From a virus, in the IMG/VR virus record IMGVR_UViG_3300030419_005853, positions 1-35,368 of that record: a stretch of 35,368 nt of DNA; one strand, 5' to 3'. A program made the position numbers and the translations under genes. Positions 29,578-35,368 of this stretch are shown here, one piece after another (the first letter of the stretch is position 1; the number at the start of each line of letters is the position of its first letter). The notes below the pieces were generated by a model. It worked only from the letters and a program-made list of their open reading frames with translations, was not told the origin of the DNA and ran no database searches.

Positions 29578-30469
29578 TAATTTTGATTTTGCGATGCTGC
29601 CGGAAGGGTCGTCTAAGACCACCCTTAAAGAAATTGGTATGTTAGACTCTTCCATAGAGACGATAGATTACTCTATAACTTCATGGCTGAAGGAAACTTT
29701 GAGTATTAGCGCCAGCACAAATGATGGCTTTAAGAAGGTGCCGATCATATGGCAAACGGCAGAAAGATCGTTCCAAATAAAAGAAGATCTATCCCTGAGA
29801 GACGATGCAGACGGATTAATATTGCCAATTATGAGTATCGAAAGGACCGCATTGACCAAAGATCCCACCAGAAAAGGTTCGTTTCAGGCACACCTATTTT
29901 CAAATAATAAGGACGGCAGGTCAGGAAGACTAGTGCTAGCAAAGCGCATAAAACAGGATAAAACAAGAAATTTCGCTGTTGCAGCCGGAACTAGGACCGA
30001 CGCTTCAGGAGAAAGACAGAGATATACGAAAAGGCCAAAGTCCAGATTAAATAAAAAAGTGGTCATTCAGACGCTAAGTATTCCGATTCCAGTTTATGTG
30101 AATGTGGAATATAAGATCACAATAAAAACAGAATATCAGCAACAAATGAACGAAATCATGACACCGTTTATATCTCGAACAGGGCAGATTAATTCTTTCT
30201 TGTTAAGACGCGACGGACATCTTTACGAAGCCTTTATCGATCAAAACTTCAATCATTCTAATAACATATCCACACTAGGAGAAGATATGAGGATGTATAC
30301 CACAGATGTCAATATCAGAGTTTTGGGGTATTTGATAGGTGAAGGCGATAATGATGATAGAAAAATAGTGAGGATAGATGAGAACACAGTAGAACTAAGC
30401 TGGCCAAAGGAAACAGCCGGTCTTCCGGGTGAAGAAGATATATTTGGCATAAAGACAAAGCCTATATAA
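29567..30469 (+). CDS. tail completion / sheath-terminator protein (T4 gp15-like)
   Basis: 300 residues; T4 gp15 has 272. The start ATG 29567 has AAGGGG upstream; an in-frame ATG at 29483 would sit deep in the gp14-like gene and is rejected. The diagnostic region is about 190-280: IPIPVYVNVEYKITIKTEYQ, NEIMTPFISRTGQIN, GHLYEAFIDQNF and NIRVLGYLIGEGDND. Gp15 caps the tail tube and sheath and binds the neck. Position between the neck genes and sheath genes fits the T4 order 13-14-15. The N-terminal third is less conserved. Confidence 0.62.
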   Translation: MLPDNFDFAMLPEGSSKTTLKEIGMLDSSIETIDYSITSWLKETLSISASTNDGFKKVPIIWQTAERSFQIKEDLSLRDDADGLILPIMSIERTALTKDPTRKGSFQAHLFSNNKDGRSGRLVLAKRIKQDKTRNFAVAAGTRTDASGERQRYTKRPKSRLNKKVVIQTLSIPIPVYVNVEYKITIKTEYQQQMNEIMTPFISRTGQINSFLLRRDGHLYEAFIDQNFNHSNNISTLGEDMRMYTTDVNIRVLGYLIGEGDNDDRKIVRIDENTVELSWPKETAGLPGEEDIFGIKTKPI

Positions 30470-30532
30470 TTGCACATCCTGAAGTGAAAGAGCTTTTTAT
30501 TACTTCTTGACGCGCCGTTTGAAACTCAAAAT

Positions 30533-30540
30533 ACTATTTA
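30533..30540 (+). promoter_or_regulatory. ACTATTTA octamer 8 (putative late promoter)
   Basis: In the 125-base gap before the first sheath gene, ending 55 bases before the ATG at 30595. I saw no strong terminator in this gap, only a weak GAAGT/ACTTC pairing around 30481. Confidence 0.5.
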
Positions 30541-30594
30541 ATTAATGATTGTAGTAGCAGATATAATTGCATTTTAAAGAGAGGAACAAAAATA

Positions 30595-33500
30595 ATGTCA
30601 GTCAAAAATTTTAAGTTTGTATCTCCCGGGGTGTTTATCAACGAGATTGATAACTCGTTTCGTCCAAGAGAAGCGCCCGTTATCGGACCGGTAATAATCG
30701 GGAGATCATCGCGCGGCATGGCTATGACACCAGTTAAAGTCAACTCATATTCTGAGTTTGTCGAGATGTTTGGAGATACGGTCCCCGGAGGGGGAGGAAG
30801 TGACGTTTCTCGCGATGGAAACTTCAAGAGCCCAATGTACGGCACCTATGCCGCGAAAGCATTTTTGGCTTCTGGTGTTGCACCGGTTACATATATTCGC
30901 CTTCTTGGAAATCAGTCAATTGATCAGGATGGCACAACATCGGCACTAGCTGGATGGAGAACAGAAGGCGCCTTGGCATCCGCACAGAATGATAATGGCG
31001 GCGCCTATGGGCTGTTTGTTTTCCCTAGTTCTTCGATTACCCAGAAGGGTCAAAATATCGGAACAGGCTCACTAGCGGCCGTTTGGTACCTCAACAGAAG
31101 TGCTTCCATACAATTAAGTGGGACAATGGCTGGATTAGGTTCAGATTTTGCAAATGCCCGCGGAATGTATACTGCACTTAAGACAGATGGTAATAACCTT
31201 TTCACAGTTCTTCTTTCTAGCTCTTACGGTAACGAAAAAATTAAATTCGGCTTTGATGACAGCGCCGAGTCGTTTATTCGCGATAGATTTAATACAAACC
31301 CACAGCTTTGTTCGGATCAGGGAGCCTTTTACCCAAGTTCGTCGGCTGAACAATACTGGCTTGGCGAAACTTTTGAACAAGAAGTTAGAGATGCAGTCGG
31401 TGCGACAACCAATCAGGCAGCTGTTGGTGTCATAATGCCACTTGCTTACACTAGAGGTAGCCAAATCGACGGGTCAACTCAGACTGATTCAACATGCAGC
31501 CCCGCTTACATGAAGATTGCGCAACACGAAGCGCGCACAAGCTGGTTTATCGGACAAGATTGGTCCGGTGATGCTACTGAATATGTACCAGAGGACATGA
31601 CGAAGCTTTTCCGCTTTGTTGGCCGCGGCCATGGAGAATGGCTGCGCAGAAACGTTAAAATTTCAATTGAGCAAATTAGACAATCTAACAATTCATCAAC
31701 CAAATATGGAACCTTCTCGGTTGTCCTCAGAAGCATGAAAGATTCGGATAATGCTGTTGTAGTTTTGGAGAGATTCGATAACTGCACACTGGATCCAGCT
31801 TCTCCTGATTTTGTTGGTAGAAAAATTGGAGATATGTACCAAACATGGAACACGTCAGAAAATAGACTCAAGACATATGGTACTTATCGAAACAGATCTA
31901 AGTTTGTATATATCGACATAAAAGAAGATGTTGCCAGCGGAATTGCTGAGCCAACTCTTCTGCCATTCGGATATTATGGTCCTCCAAGGCTTTCAAACGT
32001 TGGCGGAACTCCAACTGGTTCATACCCAACGAGAATCCATAGGCCCGGCGTGTCTAGTATGCCGATTACTGGATCTGTGTATGACGGACACATGGTCGGA
32101 AGAATGGTCTATGCACCATCTGGCAGCGAGACGTCCGGAATCAACGCATTCGGTGGCGGCTGGACAGAAGCATTTGCCACTTATTATAACGGAACTCCCG
32201 GCGGCGCTGTTGCTGCCGTGCGAGGAATAACGATCATCAGCGGATCCAACCCCGGCAAAGATGCTGCGGTTGGTGTTGCTCCGGGGGATTGGGCTCTCCA
32301 AGGGGGCGGACTCTCGAACACATTATCCTCATCGCTAGCATTTCCATCAATTCGCATGCGTTTGTCCGCATCCGAGGGCGGAATGACAGATCCGACCAAA
32401 GCATATTTCGGAATTCAAACCACTCGTACCCGTACAAGCACCACTTACGACCGTAGTTGTGGTGATGTTTACAGATTGTGGCATGATGGGTACCCAGATG
32501 ATCCGACAGAAAGCGGCCGCTGGGCAATGTCTCTCTCCGGAGTCATGGCATACGATTACATCTTCTCGTTGGATGATGTTTGTAAGTCATCCGCCGGAAG
32601 CTACTATTACTTGTCAGGCGCCCGGGCTAACGGCAACACAAGCACTGTTGGATCTTGGAAAGATCTGCTGAACGCCGGTTACGATAGCTTTACAGCTCCT
32701 CTTTGGGGTGGACATGATGGGTGGAATGTAATTTATCCAGATCCTGCTTATAACAAGGGAATGGCTGCTTCAGCAACTGAGGCCACCAGTTATGCTTATC
32801 ACACATGGAAGCGCGCCGCTGACTCAGTAGCAGATCCAGAGGTCGTCGATATGAATATTCTGGTAGCTCCCGGGCTAACCCACAACGGGTTGACGCAGAA
32901 TTTAATTAACATCTGCGAAGATCGAGGTGACGCACTAGCAATCATAGATCTTCCGGACGTTTATATTCCCTCTCACGAGCAATACAAATCTAGCAAAGCC
33001 GATAGAATCGGAACAACCGCACAAAATGCAGCGACTGCGTTGAAAGATCGGATGATCGACTCTAGCTACGGCTGTACATTCTATCCGTGGGTTCAAGGTA
33101 GGGATGACGCTACAGGGCGCTCGTTCTGGATGCCTCCATCAGTGGCAATGATGGGAGTCTTGGCTAGCTCGGAGAGGAAATCACATGTGTGGTTTGCCCC
33201 CGCAGGATTCAACCGCGGTGGACTCACCGAGGGTGCTGCTGGAATGCCAGTAACCGCAGTCACAGAGAGATTAACATCTAAGGAAAGAGATATCCTTTAT
33301 GAAGCCAGTATCAACCCAATTGCTTCTTTCCCGAATACCGGAATAGTGGTCTTTGGACAGAAAACTCTCCAAGAACGCGAATCCGCACTGGATAGAATCA
33401 ATGTAAGAAGATTGGCGATCTACCTCAAGAAGAATATCTCGATTTTATCTACTCAGATTCTTTTCGAGCAAAATGTCGAAGCAACTTGGAACAGGTTCAA

Positions 33501-33708
33501 GTCGCTAGTCGAGCCATTCCTTGCAAACGTCAAAGTACAGTTCGGAATTACCGACTATAAGTTGATTCTGGATGAAACAACAACAACCCCGGATTTGATC
33601 GATCAGAACATTTTATATGCGAAGATCATGGTCAAGCCAGCGCGCGCCATAGAATATATTGCAATTGACTTTGTGGTTGCCTCAACAGGAGCGTCATTCG
33701 ATGATTAG
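30595..33708 (+). CDS. tail sheath protein A (T4 gp18-like)
   Basis: 1037 residues; T4 gp18 has 659. Contractile sheath subunit around the tail tube. The N-terminus FVSPGVFINEIDNS and PVIGPVIIGRSSRGMAMTP with YSEFVEMFGD are sheath hallmarks. The C-terminal domain is clear: HVWFAPAGFNRG, GIVVFGQKTLQERESALDRI, NVRRLAIYLKKNISILSTQI, LFEQNVEATWNRFKSLVEPF, ending VVASTGASF. Between about 130 and 800 are large extra domains, probably exposed on the sheath surface, rich in Gly, Ser and Tyr. AGAGGAAC is the ribosome site. A paralogue follows directly downstream. Confidence 0.9.
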   Translation: MSVKNFKFVSPGVFINEIDNSFRPREAPVIGPVIIGRSSRGMAMTPVKVNSYSEFVEMFGDTVPGGGGSDVSRDGNFKSPMYGTYAAKAFLASGVAPVTYIRLLGNQSIDQDGTTSALAGWRTEGALASAQNDNGGAYGLFVFPSSSITQKGQNIGTGSLAAVWYLNRSASIQLSGTMAGLGSDFANARGMYTALKTDGNNLFTVLLSSSYGNEKIKFGFDDSAESFIRDRFNTNPQLCSDQGAFYPSSSAEQYWLGETFEQEVRDAVGATTNQAAVGVIMPLAYTRGSQIDGSTQTDSTCSPAYMKIAQHEARTSWFIGQDWSGDATEYVPEDMTKLFRFVGRGHGEWLRRNVKISIEQIRQSNNSSTKYGTFSVVLRSMKDSDNAVVVLERFDNCTLDPASPDFVGRKIGDMYQTWNTSENRLKTYGTYRNRSKFVYIDIKEDVASGIAEPTLLPFGYYGPPRLSNVGGTPTGSYPTRIHRPGVSSMPITGSVYDGHMVGRMVYAPSGSETSGINAFGGGWTEAFATYYNGTPGGAVAAVRGITIISGSNPGKDAAVGVAPGDWALQGGGLSNTLSSSLAFPSIRMRLSASEGGMTDPTKAYFGIQTTRTRTSTTYDRSCGDVYRLWHDGYPDDPTESGRWAMSLSGVMAYDYIFSLDDVCKSSAGSYYYLSGARANGNTSTVGSWKDLLNAGYDSFTAPLWGGHDGWNVIYPDPAYNKGMAASATEATSYAYHTWKRAADSVADPEVVDMNILVAPGLTHNGLTQNLINICEDRGDALAIIDLPDVYIPSHEQYKSSKADRIGTTAQNAATALKDRMIDSSYGCTFYPWVQGRDDATGRSFWMPPSVAMMGVLASSERKSHVWFAPAGFNRGGLTEGAAGMPVTAVTERLTSKERDILYEASINPIASFPNTGIVVFGQKTLQERESALDRINVRRLAIYLKKNISILSTQILFEQNVEATWNRFKSLVEPFLANVKVQFGITDYKLILDETTTTPDLIDQNILYAKIMVKPARAIEYIAIDFVVASTGASFDD

Positions 33709-33756
33709 AATAGACAGAAGGAACTTCTTTCGTCACTCTAAACAATTTTTTTATAA

Positions 33757-33764
33757 ACTATTTA
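33757..33764 (+). promoter_or_regulatory. ACTATTTA octamer 9 (putative late promoter)
   Basis: Between the two sheath genes, ending 23 bases before the ATG at 33787. The AAAGGAAC ribosome site starts about 7 bases after it. Separate control of the second sheath gene is implied. Confidence 0.5.
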
Positions 33765-33786
33765 TTCAAGCAAAGGAACAAAAATA

Positions 33787-35368
33787 ATGTCAGTCAAAAA
33801 GTTTAAGTTTGTCTCTCCCGGAGTCTTCATTAATGAAATTGATAACTCTTTCATTCCAAAAGAGGCACCCGTCATTGGACCAGTGGTGATCGGAAGATCG
33901 GAACGTGGTATTGCAATGCAACCAATAAAAGTTAATTCATATTCTGAGTTTGTCGAAATGTTTGGAGATTCTGTAGCTGGAGGCTCGGGAGACGATGTTT
34001 CCCGGGACGGAAACCTCAAGAGTCCAATGTATGGAACACTTGCTGCAAAAGCATTTTTAGATGCAGGCGTAGCTCCGCTGACCTATGTTCGCCTTTTGGG
34101 ACAGAAATCTGCAGATGCGGACGACACTATCGGCTCTTTACCGGGCTGGTATACTGTGAAGTCTCCTTCTACGCCCGCCGGAACTGATGTTAGTCAGTAT
34201 AACAATGGCGGTGCTTACGGGTTGTTTGTTTTCGTTAGTTCCTCTGTTGCAAGCAACTGTGAAGATCTTAAGACTGGCTCATTGGCAGCAGTTTGGTATC
34301 TGAATCAAAGCGCCTCTATACAACTGAGCGGCACTTTGGCGGGACCATCTGGCTCTGCCATCGGCGCTGACCCCACGCCCGGAGACTATGTGTCCCTCGG
34401 CGGCTATTCAACCATTGGAATGTATGCGCCAGTTAAGACAGATAGTAACAACCTTTTCAAAGCCTACTTATCTAGCTCTCTTGGAAATGAGACGATTACG
34501 TTCGGATTCGACGACTCGAAAAACACCTTTATTAGAGACAGGTTCAACACAAATCCTCAATTGGCCTCAGATGCGGGAACCTTTTATCCAAGCGCTGCAG
34601 CCAAACATTATTGGCTTGGTGAAACTTTTGAACAAGAGATAAGAGATTTATATGGATCCGATGCAGACACGGCAGCATTTGGAGTAATATTACCTCTTGC
34701 TTACACAAAGAGGGTCACTAGCGCCGGAGTGGTAACAGCCGACTTAGCTAAAAGTCCGCGATACATGAAGACTGCACAACATGAAGCCCGTACAAGCTGG
34801 TTTATTGGTCAAGATTGGAATGGTACCGCGTCCGAGTTTGTTCCGGAAGATATGACAAAACTATTCCGCTTTATTGGACGTGGCCATGGAGAGTGGCTTC
34901 GAAGAAACGTTAAGATTTCAATCGAAAAGATTAGACAGTCAAATAATTCAACGACCAAGTACGGAACCTTTTCAGTGGTCATCCGTTCGATAAAAGACTC
35001 AGATAACGCAGTGGTTGTTTTGGAAAGATTTGACAAGTGTACTCTTGATCCAAATTCCCACAATTTCATTGGTAGAAAAATTGGAGATATGTACCAAGAG
35101 TGGAGTTCTACAGAAAACAGATGGAAGACCCGCGGAGATTATCCAAACAACTCTAAATTCGTATACATAGATATCAAAGAGGACGTGAGTAACGGCATCA
35201 CTGAGCCAACACTGCTTCCATGGGGCTATTATGGTCCTCCGCGCCCGGCAAATGTTGGAGGTACCGACCCCGGCACCGGTGGTGGTGGAACGCCCATAAC
35301 TGGTTCTGTGACCGATAATCACCTATTCAACAGACTGGTTTATGCGCCTTCGTCTTCATTGGGTTCCC
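33787..35368 (+). CDS. tail sheath protein B, paralogue of A, cut by window end
   Basis: At least 527 residues, open to the last base, so only the N-terminal portion is present. It aligns with sheath A from its first residue: KFKFVSPGVFINEIDNSF, then AVVWYLN-type segments, HEARTSWFIGQDW, and FRFIGRGHGEWLRRNVKISI. Many blocks are identical to A, while surface loops differ in length, e.g. an extra loop of about 16 residues around codon 190. The ribosome site, the bases before the ATG and the first codons are also shared with A, which indicates tandem gene duplication. Whether both sheath types enter one tail is unknown. Confidence 0.9.
   Translation, partial: MSVKKFKFVSPGVFINEIDNSFIPKEAPVIGPVVIGRSERGIAMQPIKVNSYSEFVEMFGDSVAGGSGDDVSRDGNLKSPMYGTLAAKAFLDAGVAPLTYVRLLGQKSADADDTIGSLPGWYTVKSPSTPAGTDVSQYNNGGAYGLFVFVSSSVASNCEDLKTGSLAAVWYLNQSASIQLSGTLAGPSGSAIGADPTPGDYVSLGGYSTIGMYAPVKTDSNNLFKAYLSSSLGNETITFGFDDSKNTFIRDRFNTNPQLASDAGTFYPSAAAKHYWLGETFEQEIRDLYGSDADTAAFGVILPLAYTKRVTSAGVVTADLAKSPRYMKTAQHEARTSWFIGQDWNGTASEFVPEDMTKLFRFIGRGHGEWLRRNVKISIEKIRQSNNSTTKYGTFSVVIRSIKDSDNAVVVLERFDKCTLDPNSHNFIGRKIGDMYQEWSSTENRWKTRGDYPNNSKFVYIDIKEDVSNGITEPTLLPWGYYGPPRPANVGGTDPGTGGGGTPITGSVTDNHLFNRLVYAPSSSLGS

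Noticed and set aside
33716-33755. AGAAG-GAA-CTTCT hairpin followed by a T-run between the sheath genes, as a terminator
   Set aside because: The stem has only 5 pairs and the T-run is about 16 bases away, too weak to call.
1-35368. tRNA genes, integrase, insertion sequences
   Set aside because: No cloverleaf-like sequence was noticed in the short gaps, and no recombinase or transposase motif was found in the reading frames.

Overview
This window is part of the genome of a T4-like myovirus, a tailed dsDNA phage with a contractile tail. Recognisable homologues are a fused gp47/gp46 (Mre11/Rad50) recombination protein, large terminase gp17, portal gp20, prohead protease gp21, scaffold gp22, major capsid protein gp23, neck and tail-completion proteins gp13, gp14 and gp15, and two tail-sheath (gp18) genes in tandem. 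All supported genes are on the + strand. The overall composition is fairly AT-rich. Spanin-like and holin-like membrane proteins and strong Shine-Dalgarno sites point to a bacterial, probably Gram-negative host. The host cannot be named from this sequence. Most of the unknown proteins look like those of marine T4-like phages, but that is an impression from recall and was not searched.

Layout. (1) 27-3176: SbcD-SbcC fusion. (2) 3187-6889: two ParB-like domain proteins flanking an FtsZ/tubulin-family GTPase, then three unknown or small proteins. (3) 6889-7877: three small membrane proteins resembling a holin and a spanin pair. (4) 7867-9869: unknown small proteins, one with a Cys cluster. (5) 9866-20141: packaging and head-assembly block (terminase, portal, protease) interleaved with many unknown proteins, several of which start with a short amphipathic helix rich in Lys and Glu. 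(6) 20149-20385: a homologue of ribosomal protein bS21. (7) 20430-26639: virion surface proteins, scaffold and major capsid. (8) 26709-30469: small virion or basic proteins, then the neck genes. (9) 30595-end: tandem tail-sheath genes, the second cut by the window edge.

Expression. Genes from 27 to about 20385 are packed with ATGA/TAATG overlaps and almost no gaps, so they read as long translationally coupled operons. From 20388 onward there are real intergenic gaps. Nine of them carry the same octamer, ACTATTTA or ACTACTTA, 19-62 bases before a start codon, usually after an intrinsic terminator or gene end. I propose it as the late promoter of this phage. Two virion genes share an entire 5' leader design: octamer, hairpin, and an identical 18-base Shine-Dalgarno block at identical spacing.

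Most interesting points. The leading candidate for an undescribed system is the tubulin-like GTPase sandwiched between two ParB-like proteins whose N-termini look like T4 capsid-targeting peptides. That suggests DNA-associated proteins loaded into the head and injected, working with a phage cytoskeletal filament. Other points are the wider family of capsid-targeting-like N-termini, the octamer regulon, the phage bS21, the tandem sheath genes, and a UGA-C stop that may be leaky. No tRNA, CRISPR array, insertion sequence or integrase was seen.
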